Positions 43,692-52,701 of a DNA stretch of 64,000 nucleotides are shown here, piece after piece. Position 1 is the first letter of the stretch. Every line of letters begins with the position of its first letter. Made by a program: the position numbers and the translations under genes. The notes beneath the pieces were generated by a model that ran no database searches, was not told the origin of the DNA, and saw nothing but the letters and a program-made list of their open reading frames with translations. Source of the DNA: Luteirhabdus salina (GTDB lineage Bacteria > Bacteroidota > Bacteroidia > Flavobacteriales > Flavobacteriaceae); the NCBI GenBank assembly GCA_025384855.1, contig JALAHT010000001.1:749064-813063 (forward strand), in the 5' to 3' direction.

Positions 43692-43830
43692 GCCTGCCTG
43701 CCGCCTGCCTGTCGGCAGACAGGGCAGGCAGGCTGTCGGCTGTATCTCTTTTGCTTGAGGAAGAAATGCAAACCGAATTAGACCTGCCGGGTGCCCCAGA
43801 CCCAGCAGGTCGTCTTTACCCGGCAGGTCT
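43692..43830. repeat. Cluster of GC-rich palindromic repeats
   Basis: Two elements lie in the 380-bp gap between trxA and the bestrophin gene. The first (43692-43733) is built of GCCTGCC words and folds as GCCTG-CCTGTC with GACAGG-g-CAGGC around GGCA. The second (43780-43830) has perfect 13-bp arms AGACCTGCCGGGT / ACCCGGCAGGTCT enclosing a nested AGACC/GGTC-TCT hairpin. They are GC-rich against the AT-rich background and look like mobile or REP-type intergenic repeats. Nothing else is recognisable in this gap. Confidence 0.7.
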
Positions 43831-43931
43831 AAGCAGCAGCAACTTAAGCGCAAAAGAGGATGCCGCCTCCATCCCTGGCCGGGGTTTGCGTCTTGAAAAA
43901 ATACCTATCTTAGAAACTAAAACCAACCGAT

Positions 43932-44918
43932 ATGTATACCAAGCGCAAGTATGGGTTTTTTATGACCCTCGACTGGTCCAAAAAACCCTTGTTGATCGGA
44001 CTCTTATATTCACTCGCAATCTTCTTGGCGGTATATTTTCTGCCCTTTTATTTTAAGATTCCGTGGCAACCAATTAGCGTAATTGGTATTGCGGTGGCGT
44101 TTTACTTGGGCTTTAAGAACAATAGCTCTTACGACCGTACCTGGGAAGCACGAAAAATCTGGGGAAGCATCGTCAATAACAGCCGAACTTTTGGCGCAGC
44201 GGTATCTGCCTTCGTACAGGGCGCTGATGCCCCTGCTATCAAAAAGGAATTGCTCTACCGTCATATCGCTTGGATGACCGCTTTACGCTATCAATTGCGT
44301 CGCGCGCAGCCGTGGGAGCATTCCAGAACTGGCAGTAAAAACCCAACTGCTCCTGAAGTCACCGAAAACTATACCACCAGCCTCGAGTCGGAACTCAAGA
44401 ATTACCTGCCCGACCAAGAGATTTCTGAAATCCATGAAAGTGCCAATCGGGCCACACAAATCCTGAAAATACAGTCGGAACGGCTGCAGGAGCTTCGCGA
44501 CAAGCAGTATTTCGAGGATTTCCGCCATATGGAGTTCCATACACTCATCACCACTTTTTACGAGGACCAAGGCAAATCGGAACGGATCAAGAACTTCCCC
44601 TTTCCACGTCAGTATGCGTCTACCGCTTTTTGGCTGTGTTTGATTTTCTGTGCGTTTGTGCCGTTTGGCATGTTGGACATTATCGGCGCCCACAATTTGT
44701 TATTGGTTGGGTTTGGGTCGTTATTATCGGCAGTGATTATCTGGGTGTTCTTTTTGATGGAAATGATCGGCGACTATTCCGAAAATCCGTTTGAAGGCAC
44801 CTATAACGATGTACCCATAACGTCTATCGCCCGCACCATCGAAATCGACCTCCGACAAATGATTAACGACACCGACCTTCCCGGCCCGGTACAAGCGGAG
44901 AAGGGGTTTTTGATGTGA
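43932..44918 (+). CDS. Bestrophin family ion channel
   Basis: The 328-residue membrane protein matches bacterial bestrophins (YneE/RFP-TM family): GIAVAFYLGFKNNSSYDRTWEARKIWGSIVNNSRTF is the diagnostic segment, and YASTAFWLCLIFCAFVPFGMLD, FFLMEMIGDYSENPFEG and IEIDLRQMI follow. These pentamers conduct anions or, in some bacteria, cations. It is the only plus-strand gene between two minus-strand core blocks, which hints at an inserted gene. The start ATG 43932 is likely; an internal Met at residue 11 is an alternative. Confidence 0.9.
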   Translation: MYTKRKYGFFMTLDWSKKPLLIGLLYSLAIFLAVYFLPFYFKIPWQPISVIGIAVAFYLGFKNNSSYDRTWEARKIWGSIVNNSRTFGAAVSAFVQGADAPAIKKELLYRHIAWMTALRYQLRRAQPWEHSRTGSKNPTAPEVTENYTTSLESELKNYLPDQEISEIHESANRATQILKIQSERLQELRDKQYFEDFRHMEFHTLITTFYEDQGKSERIKNFPFPRQYASTAFWLCLIFCAFVPFGMLDIIGAHNLLLVGFGSLLSAVIIWVFFLMEMIGDYSENPFEGTYNDVPITSIARTIEIDLRQMINDTDLPGPVQAEKGFLM

Positions 44919-45057
44919 TTAGGTGTTAAACAAACTTTTACTATCCTAAGCTAAGGTGAAGTTTCCTATCAAATATTATTAATGGATAATAACAAATCTA
45001 TGCTAAATTAATTAGGAATAACTGATTTCATGAATTTCGATAATTATGTGAACAACT

Positions 45058-45071
45058 AATTGCTATTGGAA
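45058..45071 (+). repeat. Left copy of a direct repeat flanking the R-M genes
   Basis: AATT-GCTATTGGAA here matches AATTaGCTATTGGAA at 47777-47791, with ten identical contiguous bases and one extra A in the second copy. The copies enclose the methyltransferase and endonuclease genes. Confidence 0.35.
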
Positions 45072-45143
45072 AAAGCAACGAAAAGTTTATTTTATAAATT
45101 GTCGACCAAAAATAAGTCAGGATAGTTAAATAATGTGAGTAGG

Positions 45144-46370
45144 ATGAGCAAAAAAATAAAAGTTGTTGAACTTTTTGCTGGAGTTGGTGGATTTCGCCTA
45201 GGATTAGAAAAAAGCAATTATGAGGTAATATGGAGCAATCAATGGGAACCGGCGACTAAAACCCAGCATGCTTCTATGGTATACGAAGCACGTTTTGGGT
45301 CAAAAAACCATTCAAATCAAGATATTGAAACCGTGCCCACAAGCGAGATTCCCGACCATGATTTACTCTGTGGTGGATTTCCGTGTCAAGATTATTCTGT
45401 AGCTACTACACTAAAAAACTCCGGCGGGCTCAAAGGAAAGAAGGGAGTTCTTTGGTGGTCAATCCACAGAATATTAGAAGAGAAAAAGAATAAGCCTAAA
45501 TATCTTTTGCTTGAGAATGTCGACCGGCTACTAAAATCTCCAGCGAGCCAACGGGGTCGTGATTTTGCCGTAATGCTTCAAAGTTTAAATAAGTTAGGTT
45601 ACGCAGTAGAATGGAGAGTTATAAATGCTGCCGAATACGGTATGCCACAACGAAGAAGGCGTGTGTTTATACTTGGATACCACAAATCAACGGATGTCTA
45701 TAAAAGTATCAAAAAACATGCCCCCTCCGATTGGCTTCTAAAAAATGGAACTATTGCAATAGCTTTTCCAGCGGAGTATGATTCTAATAGCAATGAGATT
45801 AAACTAAAAGGAAGTTTAGTCAAGATTACAGATGAGTTCAACAAAGGCGGAAAATTATCTCCATTTCAAAATTCCGGTTTATTGATTGAGGACAATGTTT
45901 ATACTCAAAAAACCAAGGCTACTTATGAAGGGAAGAAAATGGTATTAAGTGATGTTCTGCAAAATGGTGAAGTTCCTTCAGAATTTTTTATAGATGATAA
46001 AGATTTAGATAAATGGGAGTATCTCAAGGGTGCAAAAAAGGAGGTTAGAAAAACAAAGGATGGATTTAAATATAATTACTCTGAGGGTTCAATGATTTTC
46101 CCAGATGCTTTGGACAATGCTTCAAGAACAATTATAACTGGCGAGGGAGGCAAATCGCCATCTCGATTTAAACATGTGGTAAAATCAGATAGAGGTTTAA
46201 GAAGATTGACTCCAGTGGAGTTAGAAAAATTGAATATGTTTCCTGAAAACCATACAAAATTAGAAGGAATCACAGATTCTAAGAGAGCATTTTTTATGGG
46301 AAATGCTTTAGTTGTCGGAGTTGTTGAAAAATTAGCAGAAACTCTTCAATCAAAAATTAGGGAATTATAA
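45144..46370 (+). CDS. DNA (cytosine-5) methyltransferase of a Sau3AI-like R-M system
   Basis: The 408-residue enzyme methylates cytosine C5 in DNA. Motifs are in order: I (VELFAGVGGFRLGLE), IV with catalytic Cys81 (CGGFPCQDYSV), VI (LLENVDRLL, 124-126), VIII (MPQRRRRVFILGY) and X (FFMGNALVVGVVEKLA). The partner endonuclease next door predicts the sequence GATC. ATG 45144 is the start; the frame also allows GTG 45135. Its AT-rich codon use differs from the surrounding core genes, consistent with transfer. The endonuclease gene begins on the next base after its stop. Confidence 0.93.
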   Translation: MSKKIKVVELFAGVGGFRLGLEKSNYEVIWSNQWEPATKTQHASMVYEARFGSKNHSNQDIETVPTSEIPDHDLLCGGFPCQDYSVATTLKNSGGLKGKKGVLWWSIHRILEEKKNKPKYLLLENVDRLLKSPASQRGRDFAVMLQSLNKLGYAVEWRVINAAEYGMPQRRRRVFILGYHKSTDVYKSIKKHAPSDWLLKNGTIAIAFPAEYDSNSNEIKLKGSLVKITDEFNKGGKLSPFQNSGLLIEDNVYTQKTKATYEGKKMVLSDVLQNGEVPSEFFIDDKDLDKWEYLKGAKKEVRKTKDGFKYNYSEGSMIFPDALDNASRTIITGEGGKSPSRFKHVVKSDRGLRRLTPVELEKLNMFPENHTKLEGITDSKRAFFMGNALVVGVVEKLAETLQSKIREL

Positions 46371-47762
46371 ATGGAAAGTTATAATATCCATTCGGCTGAT
46401 TCAATTATCGAGTTTGCAAAGAATCTTAAGGGTAAAACTCTACGTCATGCGTGTGGAGATGAAATTATCCTACACGGCTATAAAGGCAAAGGCAATTTTG
46501 GTCAAATTTTAGAGAAATACTATTTCGGTTATGAACCGAACTCAGATACAGATCCAGATTTTAAAGAAGCAGGCCTTGAATTAAAAACAAGTCCACTGAA
46601 AATTTTAAAAAATGGTGAGTACCGGTCTAAAGAGAGGCTTGTATTAAATATTATAAACTACACGGAAGTTCATAAGGAGAAGTTTGAGACAAGTTCATTT
46701 CTTAAAAAGAATTCACATCTGTTGCTAGTCTTTTACCTATACAGTAAGGAAATTGATTTAATCAATTATGATATTAAATTAGTCGACGAATGGCTTTACC
46801 CTGAAAGAGATTTAGCTATAATACGACGAGACTGGGAACTAATAATAACTAAAATTAAAAATGGAAAGGCCCACGAACTTTCGGAGGGTGATACTTTTTA
46901 TTTAGGGGCTTGTACTAAGGGGTCTACAGCTTTAAAATCATTTCGAGATCAACCTTTCAATAAGAAAAAGGCCAAACAAAGAGCTTTTTCTTTAAAGCAA
47001 GGTTATGTCAATCATATTATTGCAAATATTTCTAAAGAGGAAAAAGCTATTTATGGTAAAATTTTAAAATATCCTGAATTAATTAATGAGTCGACAACAA
47101 TTGAAGATGTTGTACTTGAAAAATTTCAGAAATTTTATAACAAGACTTCAGATGAGATTGAAGAGCATTTAAATCTAAAATTAAATAAAAGAGCCAAAAG
47201 TTATTTTGCGAATCTCACAAAGGCTATTCTAGGAATTCAATTAGATCAAAAAATAGAAGAATTCGAAAAAGCAGATATTATCGTAAAAGCAGTTCGATTA
47301 ATGGAAAACAATCTTCCTAAGGAAAATATGTCTTTCCCTGCTTTCGAATATGAAACGCTAGCTAAAACAAGGTGGGAAGATTCAGATTTTAAGAATATCC
47401 TAGAGAGTAAGTTTTTTATAGTATTTTATAAATATCAAGGGAACAATCTCATTCTTAAAAAAGCAAAGTTTTGGAACATGAAAAATTCGGATATACTAGA
47501 AGCCAAAAAAGTTTGGAAAAGAATGAAAAAACTAATTCTGGAAGGCAAAATAGTACGAGAAATTACCAAAAATGGAACCCGAAAGACCTATTTCCCAAAA
47601 TTGTCAGAAAATCGTATAAGTCATGTTCGACCACATGCACAAAACTCAAAAGACACTTTCCCTTTACCCGTAGCTGATGAAAAAACGAAAGTTAATTGCT
47701 ATACCAAACATTCGTTTTGGCTTAATGCGGCCTATATTCGTAATGAAATTTATTTGAAATAA
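46371..47762 (+). CDS. Sau3AI/MutH-type restriction endonuclease
   Basis: The 463-residue protein begins with a MutH-like nuclease domain: GKGNFGQILEKYYFGYEPNSDTDPDFKEAG then LELKTSPLK. Alignment by eye with MutH gives Glu48, Asp63, Glu70 and Lys72 as the catalytic residues. The C-terminal half looks like a second, catalytically inactive MutH-like domain (WEDSDFKNILESKFFIVFYKY), as in Sau3AI (489 residues). Predicted recognition is GATC, cut only when unmethylated. The stop-start junction with the methyltransferase suggests a two-gene operon. Confidence 0.88.
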   Translation: MESYNIHSADSIIEFAKNLKGKTLRHACGDEIILHGYKGKGNFGQILEKYYFGYEPNSDTDPDFKEAGLELKTSPLKILKNGEYRSKERLVLNIINYTEVHKEKFETSSFLKKNSHLLLVFYLYSKEIDLINYDIKLVDEWLYPERDLAIIRRDWELIITKIKNGKAHELSEGDTFYLGACTKGSTALKSFRDQPFNKKKAKQRAFSLKQGYVNHIIANISKEEKAIYGKILKYPELINESTTIEDVVLEKFQKFYNKTSDEIEEHLNLKLNKRAKSYFANLTKAILGIQLDQKIEEFEKADIIVKAVRLMENNLPKENMSFPAFEYETLAKTRWEDSDFKNILESKFFIVFYKYQGNNLILKKAKFWNMKNSDILEAKKVWKRMKKLILEGKIVREITKNGTRKTYFPKLSENRISHVRPHAQNSKDTFPLPVADEKTKVNCYTKHSFWLNAAYIRNEIYLK

Positions 47763-47776
47763 ATTAAATCTAACAT

Positions 47777-47791
47777 AATTAGCTATTGGAA
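47777..47791 (+). repeat. Right copy of a direct repeat flanking the R-M genes
   Basis: AATTAGCTATTGGAA, see the copy at 45058-45071. It overlaps the 3' end of the convergent accessory gene (stop at 47779). Confidence 0.35.
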
Positions 47792-48099
47792 TTTAAAATT
47801 TTCTCACATTTCTCCAAAAGCTCTAGCCTTTTACAGTTTTGAAGATTACAGACAATATCCCAATTAGTCCTTCTTCCTTTTTGTCCCGAAGGTTTGCCTG
47901 AGAGACTTGAAATGTCTTCACTTATTGCAAACCCTTCTTCCCTCAGCATAGCAGCTATATTCATCACTTTCATTTTAATTGATGCAATTGACCGACTTTC
48001 CAGTTTAGAAATATCTGACTCGTCAAATTGATTCCTTCCAAACCTTGCTATGTATGTACACAAAATAACTTCTTCCTTTGTATATAATTTTCGAGCCAT
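47779..48099 (-). CDS. Small R-M-associated protein of unknown function
   Basis: The 106-residue product begins MARKLYTKEEVILCTYIARFGRNQ and continues LESRSIASIKMKVMNIAAMLREEGF, a helical pattern like the DNA-binding-type helices found at the front of some restriction or HNH proteins. It is basic in the middle (SGQKGRRTNWD). It sits convergent to the endonuclease with 16 bp between stops. It could be a control protein or part of the transferred module; no function can be assigned. Confidence 0.6.
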   Translation of the reverse strand: MARKLYTKEEVILCTYIARFGRNQFDESDISKLESRSIASIKMKVMNIAAMLREEGFAISEDISSLSGKPSGQKGRRTNWDIVCNLQNCKRLELLEKCEKILNSNS

Positions 48100-48141
48100 C
48101 GCTTAAAATATTTAATTCAATATCAGCACTCAATTCATTTT

Positions 48142-51100
48142 TCAATTCAACTTAAACGACACCTGCTCCTCGTCCAGGGCATCCAACAATTCCTTACAGA
48201 TATTAATCTTTTGACTGCGGCTGGGCATGTTCAGCTTTACCTTTTCCTTACGGTCGTACACCAACATATGAACCACACGGTCGCCCTTATGCTCAGTAAA
48301 GAGGTTGCGAAGGGTTTCAATCCGTTTTTCCTGTAGTTCCTCAATCGGTAATCGTAGCGTCAGTTTTTTGGCTTGGGCCTCCATTACATCATGCAACTGC
48401 TGTATACTGTTGTACTGCAAACGCGGTTCACCCCGTTTGCCGGTATCGCGGTTTACCCACCCTTCCTTTACAAACACCTTTCCGTAGATAAAGGAATTGG
48501 GCACCAAGAAATGACGGAATTTTAAATACTCCTCGCCAAAAATCTTGAACTCGTAACTGTCTTCATAATCCTCTACCGTAAAAATGGCCCAACCACGACC
48601 GGCCTTGCTTTCGCGATGCTGTACATCACTTACCACCCCACCAAAACAAAGCTCACGATTTACGAAATCCTCCAAATGGTTAAAGTCGGACACCTTGCAG
48701 TTGGTGAAATAGCGCATCTCGATCTTAAAGTCGTCCAACGGGTGACCCGAAATATAAATCCCGACCACCTCCTTTTCGAGTTTCAGTTTTTTCATGGTAC
48801 CCCACTCTTCACATGGTGGCACCTCCGGTTCGGGAATCTGCACTTCGCTGGCTTCGCCAAACAGACTTACCTGTGCCGAATTCTGGGTTTCTTGATAACG
48901 GGAAGCGTATTTCAGCACCTTTTCAATAAACATAACACCATCGCCTTCATCGTGAATGTACTGCGCCCGATGCGTATCGAAACTATCAAAACCACCTGCC
49001 AAGGCAAGGCTTTCAAAGGCTTTTTTATTTGCAGACCGTAAATCGATGCGCTTGGCCAAATCGAAAATAGACTTATACTTTCCGTCCTTTCGCTCTTCTA
49101 CGATCGTCGCCACAGCGTTTCCGCCTACCCCTTTAATGGCACCCATTCCGAAGCGGATGGCACCTTCATCGTTTACGGTGAACTTATAAAAGGATTCGTT
49201 TACGTCGGGACCGAGTACCTTGATGCCCATACGCTTGCATTCCTCCATAAAGAAGGTCACCTGCTTGATGTCGTTCATGTTGTTCGAAAGCACCGCTGCC
49301 ATGTATTCGGCAGGGTAATGTGCCTTTAGATAGGCCGTTTGGTAGGCGATCCAAGCGTAGCAGGTGGAGTGACTTTTATTAAAGGCATAACTCGCAAAAG
49401 CTTCCCAGTCTTTCCAGATTTTTTCGAGTTTTTCGGCGGGGTGACCGTTCTTTTCGGCTTGTTCGATGAACTTTGGCTTCATCTTGTCCAAGACCGCCTT
49501 TTGCTTTTTTCCCATCGCTTTTCGAAGTACGTCGGCTTCACCTTTGGTGAAATTCGCTAACTTCTGTGATAGTAGCATCACCTGCTCCTGGTAGACCGTA
49601 ATTCCGTAGGTTTCCTCCAAATATTCCTCCATGGCCGGAAGGTCGTAGCTGATGTCCTCTTCGCCATGCTTTCTACGGACAAAACTTGGGATATATTCCA
49701 TCGGACCCGGACGATACAGTGCGTTCATAGCAATCAGGTCGGCAAAAACCGTCGGTTTCAGCTCCTTCATGTATTTCTGCATTCCGGCCGATTCATACTG
49801 GAATATCCCGACCGTTTCTCCTCTTTGGAAGAGTTCGTAGGTTTTTTCATCATCCAACGGAAACGAATCCGGATCGAGGTCGATGTTATGCTTATGCTTT
49901 ACGATCTTCACCGTATCCTTGATAAGTGTCAAGGTTTTGAGTCCGAGGAAGTCCATCTTCAACAAACCGGCGCTTTCCACCACCGAGTTATCGAACTGTG
50001 TCACGTAAAGATCACTGTCCTTTGCGGTTGAAACGGGAACGAAATTGGTGATATCGTCGGGCGTGATTATAACCCCACAGGCGTGGATTCCCGTATTTCG
50101 AACGGAGCCCTCCAACACCTTTGCCTGATTGATGGTTTCCGCTTCAAGATCGCTGCCTTCACTAAGATTGAGTAGCTCGTTCACCTTGGGTAGTTCATCG
50201 CTTCGGAATTTTCCACGAAGCTCCTTTTCACTTAAACCAAAAATCTTATTCAGCTTGGTCATATTGGGGACCAGTTTCGCGATACGATCGGCTTCATTCA
50301 ATGGCAGATCCAATACCCGCGCCGTATCCCGAATCGAACTTTTGGCTGCCATGGTTCCGTAGGTGATAATCTGTGCCACCTGATTGGCACCGTATTTTTC
50401 GATTACATAATCCATTACACGGCTTCGCCCTTCATCATCAAAGTCGATATCGATATCGGGCATGCTCACACGGTCTGGATTCAAAAACCGCTCAAAAAGT
50501 AAGTCGTACTCAATTGGGTCGATATTTGTAATACCCAAACAATAGGCAACGGCACTACCCGCTGCCGAACCACGACCGGGCCCAACGGAAACATCCATTT
50601 TGCGGGCTTCGGCGATGAAATCCTGTACGATGAGAAAGTATCCTGGATAACCAGTATTGGCAATTACGTCCAACTCGAAATCGAGTCGCTGACGGATGTC
50701 ATCAGTAATATCGGCATAGCGTCTTTTGGCACCTTCGTAGGTCAGGTGACGCAGATAGGCGTTTTCGCCGCGTTTGCCGCCGTCTTCATCATCAGCTTCA
50801 TCCTGAAACTGCTCTGGAATAGTAAACTTTGGAAGCAACACATCGCGAGCAAGTGAGAAGGATTCAATCTTATCGACCACCTCAGCAATATTGGTGATTG
50901 CTTCAGGAAGATCCTTAAACAAGGTCTTCATCTCCTCCTGCGTCTTAAAGTAGTACTCTTGGTTTGGCAAGCCATAGCGATAGCCACGGCCGCGACCAAT
51001 GGGCGTTGCTTGCTTTTCACCATCCTTCACACACAGCAAAATATCGTGGGCGTTGGCATTTTCTTTATGGATGTAGTAGGTATTGTTACAGGCAACAAGC

Positions 51101-52494
51101 TTCACCTCATGCTTTTTCGCCAAGGAAATCAAGGTTGGATTTACACGGTCTTCATCTTCTTGGCCATGACGCATGATTTCCATGTAAAGGTCGTCGCCAA
51201 ACTCCTCTTTCCACCACAATAAAGCCTCTTCCGCTTGTTTTTCTCCTACGTTCAGCACCTTGGAAGGGACTTCACCATAGAGACTTCCCGTGAGGACGAT
51301 TACATCTTCCTTATATTGTTTAATGACTTCCTTATCGATTCGCGGCACATAGTAAAACCCTTTGGTGTAGGCGATACTGGCCATTTTGGCGAGATTGTGG
51401 TAACCCTTTTTATTCTTTGCGAGCATGACGACTTGATAGCCGTTATCCTTATTCGATTTGTCGAGATGGTTTTCACATACATTGAATTCGCATCCAACTA
51501 TCGCCTTTAGCTCTTTATGTTTTTCTTCTTCGGAAAGGCCCGCGTTATAGGTGTTCACTGCTCTGGTGAAGTGAAACGCACCCATCATATTCCCACTATC
51601 GGTTAGGGCAACGGCTGGCATTTCATTTTTAATGGCAGCATTCACCAAATCTTGGGTCGAAGAGGTCGCCTGGAGAATCGAAAACTGCGAATGGTTGTGA
51701 AGATGTGCAAAGGCTGTTTCCTCTAGCGTAGCAATGTTTTCCGCGATTTCCTCGGAAGAAATTTCCTGGGTTTCGCGTTGAGCCTCCAGTTCTTTTCTGA
51801 TTTTTTCAGAAGCTTTCTGAAGGTTGATGTGCTTTAGCCCAATAAGTTGGATTTCCTTCGGATTTGCTTCCGAAAACTGCTCGAAATAATCGGGCTGAAC
51901 GTCTAGTTCTTCTGCGGTGAAGATATTACGTCGCACCAACTCCAAAAAGCAACGGGTAGTAGCTTCCACATCGGCTGTTGCATTGTGGGCTTCGGCGAAA
52001 GGTTCCCCGAACAAAAACTCGTGAAGCTCGGTCAGCGTAGGAAGCTTAAATTTTCCACCACGTCCTCCAGGAATCTGACACAGTTGTGCCGTGGTTTCGG
52101 TGCAGGTATCCAACACCGGCAATTCGGGTAATGGATTTTCCGTTCCGAGTCGGTGAAATTCCGCACCCATGATATTCACGTCGAAATCGATATTCTGACC
52201 GACGACGAATTTGGTCTTGGCAAGCGCTTCTGTGAATTTTTTTGCGACCACTTCGAGCGATTCCCCTTGTTGTTCTGCCAATTCGGTGGAGATCCCATGT
52301 ATTTTTTCCGCATCGAAAGGAATATTGAAGCCTTCGGGTTTCACCAAATAGTCCTGATGCTCGATGACATTCCCCATGTCATCATGAAGTTGCCAGGCGA
52401 TTTGGATACAGCGTGGCCAATTATCGCTATCGGTAACCGGCGCGTTGTAGTTTTTAGGAAGTCCGGTGGTTTCGGTATCGAATATCAGGTACAT
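48142..52494 (-). CDS. dnaE: DNA polymerase III alpha subunit with N-terminal 3'-5' exonuclease domain
   Basis: The 1450-residue replicative polymerase starts at ATG 52494, directly with a DEDD exonuclease domain (Exo I IFDTETTGLP with Asp6/Glu8; Exo II NIDFDVNIMG; Exo III AHNATADVEAT). A linker leads to a PHP domain (FAHLHNHSQFS), then the C-family polymerase core (GPGRGSAAGSAVAYCLG; catalytic MPDIDIDFDDEGR), helix-hairpin-helix and an OB-fold C-terminus. Carrying proofreading on the same chain differs from the separate DnaQ of proteobacteria. The open frame upstream of 52494 includes hairpin repeats and is not coding. Confidence 0.96.
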   Translation of the reverse strand: MYLIFDTETTGLPKNYNAPVTDSDNWPRCIQIAWQLHDDMGNVIEHQDYLVKPEGFNIPFDAEKIHGISTELAEQQGESLEVVAKKFTEALAKTKFVVGQNIDFDVNIMGAEFHRLGTENPLPELPVLDTCTETTAQLCQIPGGRGGKFKLPTLTELHEFLFGEPFAEAHNATADVEATTRCFLELVRRNIFTAEELDVQPDYFEQFSEANPKEIQLIGLKHINLQKASEKIRKELEAQRETQEISSEEIAENIATLEETAFAHLHNHSQFSILQATSSTQDLVNAAIKNEMPAVALTDSGNMMGAFHFTRAVNTYNAGLSEEEKHKELKAIVGCEFNVCENHLDKSNKDNGYQVVMLAKNKKGYHNLAKMASIAYTKGFYYVPRIDKEVIKQYKEDVIVLTGSLYGEVPSKVLNVGEKQAEEALLWWKEEFGDDLYMEIMRHGQEDEDRVNPTLISLAKKHEVKLVACNNTYYIHKENANAHDILLCVKDGEKQATPIGRGRGYRYGLPNQEYYFKTQEEMKTLFKDLPEAITNIAEVVDKIESFSLARDVLLPKFTIPEQFQDEADDEDGGKRGENAYLRHLTYEGAKRRYADITDDIRQRLDFELDVIANTGYPGYFLIVQDFIAEARKMDVSVGPGRGSAAGSAVAYCLGITNIDPIEYDLLFERFLNPDRVSMPDIDIDFDDEGRSRVMDYVIEKYGANQVAQIITYGTMAAKSSIRDTARVLDLPLNEADRIAKLVPNMTKLNKIFGLSEKELRGKFRSDELPKVNELLNLSEGSDLEAETINQAKVLEGSVRNTGIHACGVIITPDDITNFVPVSTAKDSDLYVTQFDNSVVESAGLLKMDFLGLKTLTLIKDTVKIVKHKHNIDLDPDSFPLDDEKTYELFQRGETVGIFQYESAGMQKYMKELKPTVFADLIAMNALYRPGPMEYIPSFVRRKHGEEDISYDLPAMEEYLEETYGITVYQEQVMLLSQKLANFTKGEADVLRKAMGKKQKAVLDKMKPKFIEQAEKNGHPAEKLEKIWKDWEAFASYAFNKSHSTCYAWIAYQTAYLKAHYPAEYMAAVLSNNMNDIKQVTFFMEECKRMGIKVLGPDVNESFYKFTVNDEGAIRFGMGAIKGVGGNAVATIVEERKDGKYKSIFDLAKRIDLRSANKKAFESLALAGGFDSFDTHRAQYIHDEGDGVMFIEKVLKYASRYQETQNSAQVSLFGEASEVQIPEPEVPPCEEWGTMKKLKLEKEVVGIYISGHPLDDFKIEMRYFTNCKVSDFNHLEDFVNRELCFGGVVSDVQHRESKAGRGWAIFTVEDYEDSYEFKIFGEEYLKFRHFLVPNSFIYGKVFVKEGWVNRDTGKRGEPRLQYNSIQQLHDVMEAQAKKLTLRLPIEELQEKRIETLRNLFTEHKGDRVVHMLVYDRKEKVKLNMPSRSQKINICKELLDALDEEQVSFKLN

Positions 52495-52528
52495 GCAGTG
52501 TGGTGGTTTTGAAAAGATTCCTAAGCTA

Positions 52529-52559
52529 AAAGGTTGCTGAGGCTCTCGAAGCAACCTTT
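52529..52559. repeat. Hairpin repeat, GAGGCTCTCGA type, copy 1
   Basis: AAAGGTTGCT and AGCAACCTTT pair (10 bp) around the core GAGGCTCTCGA. The same core occurs at 60292-60302 with a different but also complementary stem. It lies 35 bp upstream of the dnaE start codon. Confidence 0.7.
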
Positions 52560-52636
52560 CGTGTAAAAATAGAAAAACCCATCGGTTCATGGGTCTAAAA
52601 TTGAGGGTACTTCCCCACAAAATATCAACAAAAAAA

Positions 52637-52683
52637 TAACCCCACTGGGTAAGTGGGGTTTGACCACCACTAAGGGAGGTGGT
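52637..52683 (-). terminator. Double-hairpin terminator of the DUF2383 gene
   Basis: Two hairpins stand in tandem 19 nt beyond the stop of the minus-strand gene 52702-53154: GACCACC/GGTGGTC (52661-52683) and AACCCCACT/AGTGGGGTT (52637-52660). The second is followed on the minus strand by ATTTTTTTGTT, which fits an intrinsic terminator. Confidence 0.8.
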
Positions 52684-52701
52684 CTGCATATTTCATCTTA
52701 G

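Noticed and set aside
43418-44056. Plus-strand open frame spanning trxA, the repeat cluster and the start of the bestrophin gene
   Set aside because: It is antisense to trxA and then in a different frame from the bestrophin gene; the repeats keep it open by chance.
45058-48099. Prophage or integrative element carrying the R-M genes
   Set aside because: No integrase, transposase, phage structural or conjugation gene is present, and no tRNA attachment site is adjacent.
52495-52689. Upstream 65-codon extension of dnaE
   Set aside because: The frame crosses a hairpin repeat and a terminator, and the exonuclease domain begins exactly at ATG 52494.
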